Assembly (NCBI RefSeq): GCF_020889785.1
Contig: NZ_JACMYK010000041.1
Location: 1 to 52,476, forward strand
DNA length: 52,476 nucleotides
From: Bradyrhizobium acaciae
Lineage (GTDB): Bacteria; Pseudomonadota; Alphaproteobacteria; Rhizobiales; Xanthobacteraceae
Direction: 5' to 3'
The notes below the pieces were generated by a model. The model saw only the letters and a list, made by a program, of their open reading frames with translations. It was not told the origin of the DNA and made no database searches. Position numbers and translations under genes: made by a program. Position 1 is the first letter of the stretch; every line of letters begins with the position of its first letter. Shown in pieces: positions 33,194 to 42,252 of this stretch.

Positions 33194-34632
33194 GAGATCT
33201 ACTGAGATCGTTCGCGCGGCTGGTGTTGCCGCGGAGCGTTCGAGAGTGGCTGCTCACGTCATGGTCGCTTGCAAGATCACCGAAACGAGGGCTGTTGCCG
33301 GCGCTCAAGCGAATGCTTCGAAGCTTTGCCGCGCGCAGCGCGACGGCTCTATCGCGCGGCATTCTCAGGCTCGCGGTTTACGCCGCTCCAGGATTTGGAG
33401 CCGTGCGGCTGTGGCGCGGGCAACCCAGGACCTTGTGGGGCGTAACGCCGATCTTGACCCTGGACCTCAAGGCGAGGGCGGATCGGGTGCTCGGCTTTCG
33501 ATCGGCTTCTCTTGTCTACGCAACCTACGTCATCACGTCGCGCTTCGATCTAAATCTTCAGCGCCCGTACCTGCTGGCACTCAGGCATGGACTTGGACCT
33601 GCGTTCCAGCGGGTGGTGCTCGCATGGGCCTTGATCCGGTATGATGTGTTTCACTTTTTCGCGGACCGCGGTTTGCTCGATTCAACGGATCGTTTGCAGA
33701 TCAGCTTTGAGGAACTTGCGGCTCTGCGGCGGGCTGGAAAGCGCGTCTATATTTATGCGTATGGTGCCGACGTTCGTACCAGGCAAGCGACTCTGGCCCT
33801 CGGCAAATGGAATTTTTGTGTCGATTGCACGGAAGCGCCCAAATATTGCACATGTCACGACGCGCAGGCTCAGCGTTATGTTTCCGAAATGAGCAAGAAC
33901 GTCACCGCGTTGGTCTCGCTTGGTGACATGCTGACCTACATGCCGACGGCAAAACATATCAACTACTGGCCGTTGGATCTGGATCGATTGAGTGCAGCTC
34001 TTCCGGATACGCCGTCCGGTCCCCTTCGTATTGCTCACGCGCCAAATCACACGCACTTCAAGGGCTCAAAGTATCTGGAGCGGACGATAGACGGGCTGAA
34101 GGCGCAGGGATACGATATCGAGTATTGCAAGATACAAGGCGTTCCCAACAGTGAGGTTCTCGCACTTTTCGCGCAATCCGACGTCGTGGCGGATCAGTTT
34201 ATCGGCGGCGCTTACGGCTACACCGCGCTCGAGGCGATGGCGCTCGGGAAGCCGGTCCTGAGCTTCGTTAGAAGCGCGGATCTGGTTGAGGCGCCCGAGG
34301 AGTGCCCGATCATTAATGCAACTCCGGACGAACTTGAGCAGGCATTGTTGTGGATCATCCGCAACCGCAATTGCCTTCGCAAGATCGGCGAGCAGGGCCG
34401 GCGCTATGTCGAGCGATGGCATGGCATATCGGCGGTCGCCGCACGGCTGGGCCAGCTGTATCGGGACACTGCAAACTTTCCACCGATCGTCGTCGACCGC
34501 ATTCGGTCCGCGCAGGATCGGGAGGAGGTTCGACGCAATGCTCTTCCTGTCGTCGGGAATTGGCAGCATCCATTCCAGATTGCCAGGCTGCCTGCGTCAG
34601 AAGGCCTCGATGCACTCATGAAGGCGCCCTGA
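33190..34632 (+). CDS. GT-B glycosyltransferase-like protein, Cys-cluster family A, copy 3
   Basis: A 480-residue paralogue of 6727-8031 and 28251-29711. I use ATG 33190, which overlaps the previous stop (ATGA), rather than an earlier ATG inside the GT4 gene. Conserved pieces are 'TLWGVTPILTLDLKARADRV', 'YAYGADVRTRQATLALGKWN', Cys group C210-x2-C213-x6-C220-x-C222, 'IAHAPNHTHFKGSKYL' and 'DQFIGGAYGYTALEAMALGK'. It is closer to the 6727-8031 copy than to 28251-29711 in the N-terminal motifs. It heads the second A+B module. Confidence 0.83.
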   Translation: MRDLLRSFARLVLPRSVREWLLTSWSLARSPKRGLLPALKRMLRSFAARSATALSRGILRLAVYAAPGFGAVRLWRGQPRTLWGVTPILTLDLKARADRVLGFRSASLVYATYVITSRFDLNLQRPYLLALRHGLGPAFQRVVLAWALIRYDVFHFFADRGLLDSTDRLQISFEELAALRRAGKRVYIYAYGADVRTRQATLALGKWNFCVDCTEAPKYCTCHDAQAQRYVSEMSKNVTALVSLGDMLTYMPTAKHINYWPLDLDRLSAALPDTPSGPLRIAHAPNHTHFKGSKYLERTIDGLKAQGYDIEYCKIQGVPNSEVLALFAQSDVVADQFIGGAYGYTALEAMALGKPVLSFVRSADLVEAPEECPIINATPDELEQALLWIIRNRNCLRKIGEQGRRYVERWHGISAVAARLGQLYRDTANFPPIVVDRIRSAQDREEVRRNALPVVGNWQHPFQIARLPASEGLDALMKAP

Positions 34633-34657
34633 TGATCGCGCCGCTAGGGAATCTCCG

Positions 34658-36205
34658 GTGACATCGGTCGACACGTTCGGCACAATCACGCCTTCGCTTC
34701 AGTCGCGCGGCCTCGATTGGCATCGGCGTTTTCGGGAGGATCGCGGGCGAGCTCTGCGCGTGCTGCATCTCGGCAATATTGCGAACAATGCGTTCAACAA
34801 TGCCAGGATCCAGCGCCAGTACGGCATCGATGCCTACGTCATCGCCTATGAAACTTACCACATTATGGCTTCCCCCGAGTGGGAAGAGGCGACGTTCGAG
34901 GGCGACCTCGGCGATCCATTCTACCCAGACTGGACCAAGGTTGATCTCGGCGGCTACCAGCGGCCGAGATGGTTTGCCTCCGGGCCCCTCGAACTGTGCT
35001 GCTCGATGATCTCCGCTGAGGTTGACGGACAGGCTGATCTAGCCAACGGATTTCGACGCTCGCTCGATCGGGCCCGGCAGTCGGTGTCTGGAGAGACTGC
35101 CACCGCCCGCGCGATCCGTCTCGGCCAGAAAATCAAACGAAGGATTCGTCGGTCACCAGCGATGGCTCGTGATATCTTCATGCGGCGCGTTCTGGCAAGG
35201 GATGTTGATCCGGAGCAGAAACGGCTTGTTGCCGTTTGGAGGCAAGGGAATGCACCGGCTTCTCCGCCAAGTGCCGCGGATTTTGCTAGCTACCGGGCGC
35301 GGCTCGCGCCGCTTGTGAATTTGATGGATCGGTTTGATGTCGTCCAGGCCTATGCAACAGATGGTGCCTGGCCGCTGCTCGCCCAGCGCCCCTATTTTGG
35401 GTATGAGCATGGGACGTTGAGGGCAATTCCCTTTCAGGACGATAGCCTCGGGCGGCTGACTGCCACCGTGTTCCTCGGAGCTGACCACATCTTCGTCACC
35501 AACATCGATTGCGTGCCTGCTGCTCGACGACTTGGCGTGCCCCCGGATCGGATTACCCCGCTTCCGCATGCGTTCGACGATACGAAGCTTGCCAAGTTCC
35601 AAGCCGCAAGCGATGGAATTCGTCCCCCCGATGACTGCGTCGTCTTCTTTCATCCAGCGCGCCATGACTGGCTGGATGCGGACCCCAGCCTGGTGAAGGG
35701 CAATGACAGGTTGATCAAAGCCTTTGCGACGGTCTCGCGGGAAAATGATCAGTCGCGGCTTGTCATGATCGAGTGGGGACGCGACCTCGACAGGTCGCGC
35801 GAACTCATACGCAGCTTGAACCTGGAGGCCAGGGTGCAATGGCTTTCACCGATGCGGAAGCCGCAGCTTTGGCAAACATATTTGTCGAGCCATGCCGTAC
35901 TGGATCAGTTCGTCCTTCCCTCATTCGGAGGCGTTACCTTCGAAGCGCTGGCGCTTGGAAGGCGCGTCATCACCAACGTCGATTTTCAGTCAGCGGAAGA
36001 ATTCTTTTCGGAGGCGCCGCCCATCCTGTCGGCTTCAACGGAGAATGAGATAGCCGAGGCTTTGCGGAAAGTCATCGCGGACCGAAACGATGGGCGCGGG
36101 ATCGGCGACGCCGGGCGCTGCTGGATTCAGCGCAATCATTCGGCCAAGAGGATCGTTGAACTGCAACTGGAAGCCTATCGAAAGCGCATCGGCGTCGGAC
36201 CGTGA
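34658..36205 (+). CDS. Glycosyltransferase-like protein, family B, short copy
   Basis: A 515-residue paralogue of 29769-31736 starting from GTG 34658 after GGGA. Shared segments are 'RVLHLGNIANNAFNNARIQ', 'SPEWEEATF', 'YEHGTLRAIPFQDD', 'PLPHAFDDTKL' and 'LDQFVLPSFGGVTFEALALG'. It lacks most of the central insert of the long copy. It follows a family A gene by 25 bases, repeating the gene order at 28251-31736. Predicted GT-B fold; substrate unknown. Confidence 0.8.
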   Translation: MTSVDTFGTITPSLQSRGLDWHRRFREDRGRALRVLHLGNIANNAFNNARIQRQYGIDAYVIAYETYHIMASPEWEEATFEGDLGDPFYPDWTKVDLGGYQRPRWFASGPLELCCSMISAEVDGQADLANGFRRSLDRARQSVSGETATARAIRLGQKIKRRIRRSPAMARDIFMRRVLARDVDPEQKRLVAVWRQGNAPASPPSAADFASYRARLAPLVNLMDRFDVVQAYATDGAWPLLAQRPYFGYEHGTLRAIPFQDDSLGRLTATVFLGADHIFVTNIDCVPAARRLGVPPDRITPLPHAFDDTKLAKFQAASDGIRPPDDCVVFFHPARHDWLDADPSLVKGNDRLIKAFATVSRENDQSRLVMIEWGRDLDRSRELIRSLNLEARVQWLSPMRKPQLWQTYLSSHAVLDQFVLPSFGGVTFEALALGRRVITNVDFQSAEEFFSEAPPILSASTENEIAEALRKVIADRNDGRGIGDAGRCWIQRNHSAKRIVELQLEAYRKRIGVGP

Positions 36206-36375
36206 ACGATCTCTTCGCCAAAAAATATCCAACCATGAAGCGAGCTTTGCCTGATCCGTCTGCAAGTTCCTGTCGGATCTTCGCAGGACGTGCGCCATGG
36301 AAAACCGCAGGTGGGCTTGTCGACCCCATACGCGTCTCGATCTGACGAAACCTCTAACTCTGGTGGTTCACCTCA

Positions 36376-37074
36376 ATGTCTAACCCTTCAAGTCCGAAGC
36401 CGTTCACGTTTGAGTACTATCGGCACCTCCTGCGCACCGCTCTCGACAACGGCTACAAGGTCAGTTCGTTTGAGAAATATGATGCCGCGAACGAGCGTAC
36501 TTTGATCATGCGGCATGATATCGACTACACTCTCAATGGTGTAAGTCAGCTTGCTTTGATTGAGTCTGACCTCGGGGTTACGGCAACCTACTTCTTCAGG
36601 GTTCATGCGCACGAGTACAACTGCTTCACCCCGCATGTATATCGTCTCATCCATGCCTTGCGCGGAATGGGACACGAGATAGGCCTGCATTTCGAGGCCA
36701 TGACCATCGGACGAGCCCTGGAGATGCCGCCGGTTGAGTTGCTGCGTAAGGAGAAGGCCGTCCTCGAAGCAATCACCGGGCTTGAAATACACTCGGCCTC
36801 CGAACATCGCGACATCAGCCAGGTCGTCCACCAGACGGGGAATTACCACGATAGTTTCGATCCCCTCGAGGGAGGCTTCCGGAATTATGCGCTTGAAAAG
36901 CGCTTCTTCGGGGGCATGAAATATCTGTCGGACTCGAACGGCTTTTGGCGGGAGGGAGATCCGACCGAGCATTTCAACAAGCACTCCCGCTTTCAGGTAT
37001 TGGTCCATCCAGATTGGTGGTTCGAAAAGGACCTTCTTCTGAAGGGGCCGTACTTCCATGGATTGGGCAACTAG
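36376..37074 (+). CDS. NodB-like polysaccharide/sugar deacetylase family protein
   Basis: A 232-residue protein with a deacetylase-like barrel. 'TLIMRHDIDYTLNGV' gives the Asp pair, 'ATYFFRVHAHEYN' and 'GHEIGLHFEAM' the usual strands, and 'VLVHPDWWFEKDL' the late His motif. The His-x3-His metal motif of classical CE4 enzymes is not obvious, so the metal site differs or is reduced. No signal peptide is visible, so it probably acts in the cytoplasm on a nucleotide sugar or lipid-linked glycan. The next gene, a formyltransferase, starts at the very next base, suggesting that a deacetylated amine is then formylated (inference). A 170-base gap upstream may hold a separate promoter. Confidence 0.78.
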   Translation: MSNPSSPKPFTFEYYRHLLRTALDNGYKVSSFEKYDAANERTLIMRHDIDYTLNGVSQLALIESDLGVTATYFFRVHAHEYNCFTPHVYRLIHALRGMGHEIGLHFEAMTIGRALEMPPVELLRKEKAVLEAITGLEIHSASEHRDISQVVHQTGNYHDSFDPLEGGFRNYALEKRFFGGMKYLSDSNGFWREGDPTEHFNKHSRFQVLVHPDWWFEKDLLLKGPYFHGLGN

Positions 37075-38022
37075 ATGTCCCTTCAAGGTGCGAAGGTTCT
37101 TTATGTGACTTGTGCCGAGAACGGCCTGCACGGTCTCGCGCAGTTGACTAAAGCCGGCATTGACGTCGCAGCGGTTGTGACCATCCCACCGCAGCTGGCG
37201 ACGAAGTACCTCGTGTCCGGATATGTTGATGTATCGCCTTGGTGCCTGGAACACGGATTGAAATGTATTCAGCTGCGTGAATACAAGATCGAAGTTGCAG
37301 ATGTGGCAGCGATAGATTTCGACCTGCTGATCGTGAACGGATGGAATCGGCTGATTCCGTCCGAAGTGTTTTCGCGGGCCCGATTGGGCGCGCTGGGGAT
37401 CCATGCGGGCCATCCGCCTCTCGGATTGGGGAGAGCGCCGCTGGTCTGGAACATCATACATGGACAGTCGGATATCGAGGTCTTCGTATTCCGCCTGACT
37501 GCGCAAGCCGACGACGGCGACATTATGGCTGCGCAGGTTGTCGAGATAACAGAGCATGACGACGTCAAGACCCTCTATGAAAAGGTGATGGATGTCGGGG
37601 CCGACCTGTTTCTAACGGCAATTCGAAAGCTGCAGGCGGGGGAGGGCGGGCACTCCCAGGATCGCCGGTTCGTATCCCACTATCCGAAGAGAACGGAGGC
37701 AGACGGACTCATCGACTTCACGATGACCGATCGCCAGATTTGCGACTTTGTCCGAGCGCAGGTGCCGCCGTACCCAGGCGCCTTTACGTATCTCGGCTCC
37801 GAGAGATGGAAAGTTCTCAGGGTTCAGCGATACGACCGCTTCTTGTTCCGGGATATTCCTCGCATTCCCGGCCGCATCTTGCGCGTCCTTCCATCAGGTG
37901 TCGTTGTGCAAACCGGCGCGGCTCCGATTTGGATCAGGCGTGCCGAGGTCGATGGGGCTGACGTCGATCCGATGTCTCGATCAGACATCGTCGGACGACG
38001 GTTCGGCGATAGCGTCGATTGA
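37075..38022 (+). CDS. Formyltransferase-fold enzyme (probable sugar N-formyltransferase)
   Basis: A 315-residue protein of the methionyl-tRNA formyltransferase fold. The core shows 'FDLLIVNGWNRLIPSEVF', 'GIHAGHPPLGLGRAPLVWNI' and 'ADDGDIMAAQVVEI', matching the loop with catalytic His and the DxGDI motif; the Asn of the usual NxH is Gly here. The C-terminal part ('QVPPYPGAFTYLG') resembles the second domain of ArnA/Fmt-type enzymes. It would transfer formyl from N10-formyl-tetrahydrofolate to an amino sugar. It abuts the NodB-like gene with no gap. Confidence 0.82.
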   Translation: MSLQGAKVLYVTCAENGLHGLAQLTKAGIDVAAVVTIPPQLATKYLVSGYVDVSPWCLEHGLKCIQLREYKIEVADVAAIDFDLLIVNGWNRLIPSEVFSRARLGALGIHAGHPPLGLGRAPLVWNIIHGQSDIEVFVFRLTAQADDGDIMAAQVVEITEHDDVKTLYEKVMDVGADLFLTAIRKLQAGEGGHSQDRRFVSHYPKRTEADGLIDFTMTDRQICDFVRAQVPPYPGAFTYLGSERWKVLRVQRYDRFLFRDIPRIPGRILRVLPSGVVVQTGAAPIWIRRAEVDGADVDPMSRSDIVGRRFGDSVD

Positions 38023-38094
38023 TCTGATCAGCAAATGGACTGACCGCGGGTGGTCTGTTCTCTAGGCCGCACACCGTCATAGTCGCACAACAAG

Positions 38095-39228
38095 ATGAAA
38101 ATCCTTCACGGCCCTTTCAATATCGGTAATCAGCCCTGGTCGCTCTCGCGTGCCGAGCGCCGGCGCGGCAACAAGAGTGACCTGGTCATTCGAAGCGGGA
38201 CCTGGTTTCGATACCCGGCCGACGCGGTTCTGTATGACGAGACGACAAGCGACTTTCGAAAGGTGGTCCGAAGTACGTGGTTCGGGCTGTCCGCGCTCCT
38301 GCGCTACGATGTGCTCCACTACTATTTTGGAACGACGTTTCTGTATCCGGGCTATGCGTTCGAAGGTGTCGGTCGGATGGGGCCGCTGCTGAATCGGCTC
38401 GTGACCGTGGACCTCCAGTTGGCCAAGGGGTTGGGCAAGAAGAGGTTCATGACCCTGCAAGGGTGCGACGCAAGGCTCGCCGGGGAGGGTAATCGGCGGA
38501 ATGAATGGACCATGTGCGCCAGCGGCCGTTGCTCCGCCTACGAGACCTGCGTCACGTCGTTGGATGCGCGCCGGTCCCGCCTGATCGCTCGCGTGCTCCC
38601 GCTGTTCGACCGCGTCTTCTACCTCAATCCGGAGCTGGGACACGTCGTTCCGGGAGGGCAGTTCCTGCCCTACGCCAATGTGGAGATCGGTCAATTCTCG
38701 CCCGAGTATCCCCGTGCCGAAGGCAGGCCGAGAATTGTTCACGCGCCGAGCGATGCAAGCATCAAAGGCACTCAGATGATCCTTGATGCGCTGGAGCGCC
38801 TGAAGTCACGGTTCGACTTCGAGCTGATCCTGGTTGAAAAGAAGACGCATGAGGAGGCGATGGCCATCTACAGGTCCGCTGATCTTGCCATTGACCAGGT
38901 GCTTGCGGGTTGGTACGGCGGCTTTGCCGTCGAGATGATGGCGATGGGAAAGCCGGTGGTGTGCTATGTCAGGGAAAACGACCTGCAGTTCGTCCCGCCG
39001 GCCATGCGGGATGATCTTGCGATCCTGAACGTCGATCCCGGGCGGCTCACGGAAGATCTTGCGGCCATTCTCGAGCGCCGAGCCGAGTGGACAGAGCTCG
39101 GAAAGCGAGCTCGTCGCTATGTCGAGCGATGGCATGATCCTGATCATATTGCCGGAGCGATGATCGAAGCCTATCGCAGCCCCGACAGTACGTTTGTGCT
39201 GGCGCCGGCGGGCGCCGAGGTCGAGTAG
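38095..39228 (+). CDS. GT-B glycosyltransferase, Cys-cluster family C, copy 2
   Basis: A 377-residue paralogue of 5536-6681. 'MKILHGPFNIGNQPWSLSRA' opens the protein, 'LQGCDARLAGEGNRRNEWTM' precedes the Cys group (C124, C141, C146, C152), and 'IVHAPSDASIKGTQMI' with 'DQVLAGWYGGFAVEMMAMGK' forms the donor half. The next gene encodes an amidotransferase, whereas copy 1 also lies close to an amidotransferase (8319), with one family A gene between. The association may mean both act on the same amidated sugar (inference). Confidence 0.86.
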   Translation: MKILHGPFNIGNQPWSLSRAERRRGNKSDLVIRSGTWFRYPADAVLYDETTSDFRKVVRSTWFGLSALLRYDVLHYYFGTTFLYPGYAFEGVGRMGPLLNRLVTVDLQLAKGLGKKRFMTLQGCDARLAGEGNRRNEWTMCASGRCSAYETCVTSLDARRSRLIARVLPLFDRVFYLNPELGHVVPGGQFLPYANVEIGQFSPEYPRAEGRPRIVHAPSDASIKGTQMILDALERLKSRFDFELILVEKKTHEEAMAIYRSADLAIDQVLAGWYGGFAVEMMAMGKPVVCYVRENDLQFVPPAMRDDLAILNVDPGRLTEDLAAILERRAEWTELGKRARRYVERWHDPDHIAGAMIEAYRSPDSTFVLAPAGAEVE

Positions 39229-39234
39229 GTTCAG

Positions 39235-41097
39235 ATGTGTGGCATTGCTGGCATTCTGCATTTTGGCGCCTGTCCGGACGCGAACGCCCGGATCCGGAAT
39301 ATGGCGGCCAGTATCGAGCACCGTGGCCCTGATGACAGCGGTTTTCATCTGTCGGCAGACGTCGCATTGGGCTTCCGCAGGCTTGCGATCGTCGACCTGG
39401 CCACCGGCAACCAGCCGATGGGCAACGAGGATGCAACCGTATGGGTGGTCTTCAATGGGGAGATCTACAATCACCGCGAGCTGAGAAAGGAGCTTGAGGC
39501 CGCCGGGCATGTTTTCGCGACGGACCACTCGGACACCGAGGTTCTGGTCCATGGCTGGGAGCAGTGGAGGGACGGGCTATTCAGCAGGCTGAACGGCATG
39601 TTCGCCTGCGCCATCTGGGACGAAAACCAGCGCGAGCTGGTGATCGCCCGCGACCGATACGGGATCAAGCCGGTCTATGTCGCGGAGTTGCCCGGCAAGG
39701 GTCTCGTGTTCGGCTCGGAGGTACGCGCGCTGTACGCCAGCGGATTGCTGAACAAGCAGTTCGATGCATCGGCGACCCTCGAGTACTTCACGCTCATGAA
39801 CAATTGGGGAGGGCGCACGCCATTCCGCGGCGTCCGTCTCCTCAAGCCCGGCACGTTCGAACGAATTGCGGCGAGTGGACACTCCAGCGGCACCTATTGG
39901 TCGGCTTCTTACCACCGCAAATATTCGCCTGGCCTGGCGCGGGCTGCGGGCGAATTCGGCGAAATATTGCAGGCGGCCCTGCGCAGGCAGCTGGCTGCCG
40001 ATGTGCCGGTCATGGCCTACCTGTCGGGTGGCATCGACAGTTCGGCGATCACGGCAGGCGCGCACCAGATCGATCCGGTCGTCCGCGCCTATTCGTGCAT
40101 CTTCGATCTCGAGAATGTCGGTGTCGACAAATTCGTCGATGAGCGCGAGTTCTCCCGCGAGGTTGCCAAGCAGCTCAACATCGAACGTGTCGAGCTCATG
40201 GTGCCGCAGGATGCCCTGGCCCGCCATCTCGATGCGACGGTTGGAGCGATCGAATATCCTCGCATGGGAATGGCCTATGTGAACTATCTGATCGCGCAAC
40301 GGGTCGCGCAGGACGCAAAGGTCGTCCTGTCGGGAACGGGCGGTGACGAGGTGACCGGAGGGTATGTCGGCAGATACGCCATCGTACCGCGGGCGGCTCC
40401 GGCTTCCCTGATGCAGCGTGTCATCCAGCGTTTTCGTGCTGCGGCGGGAGATCAGGCGGCCTCGCGGGATGCCTTTGCGCTCTACCGGGCAAGCCTTAGC
40501 GTCCCGGTATCGGCCGAGAAGATCGGCGATGCCTTTACGCCGGAATTTCTGAGAGCCGCAGGAGGTTTCGATCCGATCGCTGCGATCGGAGATGCGATCG
40601 AGGCGGTTCCGTCCCGGGACCCCTGGGACGCCGTCATGCACGTCGACCTGACCACCTATCTTCCAGGTCTTTTGTCGCTGGAAGACAAGCTGTCCATGGC
40701 GCATTCCCTTGAGACCAGGGTGCCGCTTCTGGATAACGAACTGGTCGACTACCTGCTCGGCGTGGATTGGGGCCTGCTGTCCGACGGCACCACGGGCAAG
40801 ATCCTGTTTCGCGAGGCCGTCCGGCCGCTGGTCCCCGACACGATTTACCGGAAGCCGAAGATGGGATTTGGTCCTCCGGACGCGTCTTGGTACAGAGGGA
40901 TTCTGCGCCCATGGATCGAGGAGCAACTCTCGGAATCCCGTATTAGGCAGCGAGGCGTATTTCAACACGACTTCGTACATCGGATTCTGGACGAGCATTT
41001 CGAGCAAAGGGCGAACCATGTCGCGTTGATCTGGTGCTTGCTCAGCTTCGAGTCCTGGTGCAAGCAACATGGTGCCTATGGCGGCGCCCTCCATTAG
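39235..41097 (+). CDS. asnB: Glutamine-dependent asparagine-synthase-type amidotransferase, copy 3
   Basis: A 620-residue AsnB-family protein starting MCGIAGILHFGA, with Cys2 as nucleophile, 'EHRGPDDSG', 'FNGEIYNHREL', PP-loop 'YLSGGIDSSAI' and 'GTGGDEVTGGYVG'. All key motifs are present. It starts six bases after the glycosyltransferase and is the third such gene in the window. Its 'PDDSG' and 'TGGYVG' variants distinguish it from the copies at 8319 and 15418, consistent with another sugar acceptor. Asparagine synthesis cannot be ruled out from sequence alone. Confidence 0.9.
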   Translation: MCGIAGILHFGACPDANARIRNMAASIEHRGPDDSGFHLSADVALGFRRLAIVDLATGNQPMGNEDATVWVVFNGEIYNHRELRKELEAAGHVFATDHSDTEVLVHGWEQWRDGLFSRLNGMFACAIWDENQRELVIARDRYGIKPVYVAELPGKGLVFGSEVRALYASGLLNKQFDASATLEYFTLMNNWGGRTPFRGVRLLKPGTFERIAASGHSSGTYWSASYHRKYSPGLARAAGEFGEILQAALRRQLAADVPVMAYLSGGIDSSAITAGAHQIDPVVRAYSCIFDLENVGVDKFVDEREFSREVAKQLNIERVELMVPQDALARHLDATVGAIEYPRMGMAYVNYLIAQRVAQDAKVVLSGTGGDEVTGGYVGRYAIVPRAAPASLMQRVIQRFRAAAGDQAASRDAFALYRASLSVPVSAEKIGDAFTPEFLRAAGGFDPIAAIGDAIEAVPSRDPWDAVMHVDLTTYLPGLLSLEDKLSMAHSLETRVPLLDNELVDYLLGVDWGLLSDGTTGKILFREAVRPLVPDTIYRKPKMGFGPPDASWYRGILRPWIEEQLSESRIRQRGVFQHDFVHRILDEHFEQRANHVALIWCLLSFESWCKQHGAYGGALH

Positions 41098-41120
41098 TTG
41101 CAGTTGTAGGAGCTAGTTTT

Positions 41121-42245
41121 ATGCGAACCGTTGCGTCTTCACGTCTCCGTCCGAACGGAATGGAGCTTCAGCTCGAGGCTTTCACGCAACAGGATGGCCA
41201 GGTCATCGAAGGTGTCCTCCGGACGCCCGATGCATCGCTATGGTATCCGATTCTGCATGGGGTTCCCTGCTTCCTCAGCGGGCCGATGCAGCCTGATCTG
41301 ACCGATTTCTGCTCGCGGTACGGCTTGCCGAAGCCGGCGAGCGCGCAGAGCCGGCCCGAAGCCCATGAGCAAGCCAAGACAAATCAGACCTTCTCGGACA
41401 AGTGGCGCCGCTTCAAGCAGTACGGGCTGCAGCCCGAGCATAAGGAATTCCTGTTCGGTTGGTATTGCAAGAAGCTTGGGCTGCCTGATCTGGACGCCCT
41501 GAAAGCCTTCTACCGGTCCAAGCAGCGCGTGCTCGAGGTCGGCCCGGGGTCGGGCTTCAACACGAGATTCATCGCCGAGAATTGTCCGGGCGAGGTGTTT
41601 GCGCTCGACGTGTCGGATGCGGCGTTGACGACGTTCGAGAACACCCGCGATCTCGAAAACTGCTCGGTCGTCCAGGCCGATTTGATGGAAGCGCCGTTCC
41701 CCGATGACACGTTCGATTTCATCATCGCGGACGGGGTGCTGCATCACACGCCCAACACCAGGGCGGCGGTGGAGGCCTTGTACCGAAAGGTCAGGCCCGG
41801 CGGCCAGTTCTTCTTCTACGTCTATCGGAAGATGGGCGCCGTGCGCGTCTTCGCCGACGATCATGTTCGCCAGAATTTCATGCCGCTTTCCGCGGAGGAA
41901 TGCTACGCGGCCTGCGAAGGGATCACCGAGCTGGGCCGCGAGCTATCGCGGCTGAACGCTACGATCACGCTTGAGAAGCCGATTCCGGTGCTCGGAATTC
42001 CTGCAGGGACGCACAACGTTCAGCGATTGCTGTACTACAACTTCCTGAAGTGCTTCTGGAACGAGGCGTTTGACTATGAGACCAACAACATGGTCAATTT
42101 CGACTGGTATCATCCGCACAATGCCTGGCAGCACAGCGATGACGAGGTTGCGGGCTGGATGAAGGAGCTCGGAGTCAAGGACTACGCCTTCAATGACTCC
42201 AATCCGAACGGGATTTCAGTCTTGCTGACGAAGCCAATGGTCTGA
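41121..42245 (+). CDS. SAM-dependent methyltransferase with Trm112-like N-terminus
   Basis: A 374-residue protein. Residues 1-60 ('GVLRTPDASLWYPILHGVPC') look like the short Trm112-type domain found in front of some methyltransferases, here without its zinc cysteines. The class I core begins 'RVLEVGPGSGFNTRFIAENC' and continues 'VFALDVSDAAL' and 'FDFIIADGVLHHTPN'. I chose ATG 41121, with AGGAG nine bases upstream; the upstream ATG lies in the amidotransferase gene. It probably methylates a sugar of the polysaccharide. Confidence 0.83.
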   Translation: MRTVASSRLRPNGMELQLEAFTQQDGQVIEGVLRTPDASLWYPILHGVPCFLSGPMQPDLTDFCSRYGLPKPASAQSRPEAHEQAKTNQTFSDKWRRFKQYGLQPEHKEFLFGWYCKKLGLPDLDALKAFYRSKQRVLEVGPGSGFNTRFIAENCPGEVFALDVSDAALTTFENTRDLENCSVVQADLMEAPFPDDTFDFIIADGVLHHTPNTRAAVEALYRKVRPGGQFFFYVYRKMGAVRVFADDHVRQNFMPLSAEECYAACEGITELGRELSRLNATITLEKPIPVLGIPAGTHNVQRLLYYNFLKCFWNEAFDYETNNMVNFDWYHPHNAWQHSDDEVAGWMKELGVKDYAFNDSNPNGISVLLTKPMV

Positions 42246-42252
42246 CACGGGC

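Noticed and set aside
37395..37455. Formyltransferase dead because the NxH Asn is missing
   Set aside because: Other sugar formyltransferases have GxH-type loops and GRAPL-like segments, and the DxGDI motif is intact, so I do not call it inactive.
39577..41094. Minus-strand open frame of 505 codons
   Set aside because: It lies wholly opposite the amidotransferase gene with intact catalytic motifs; no family features or ribosome binding site.
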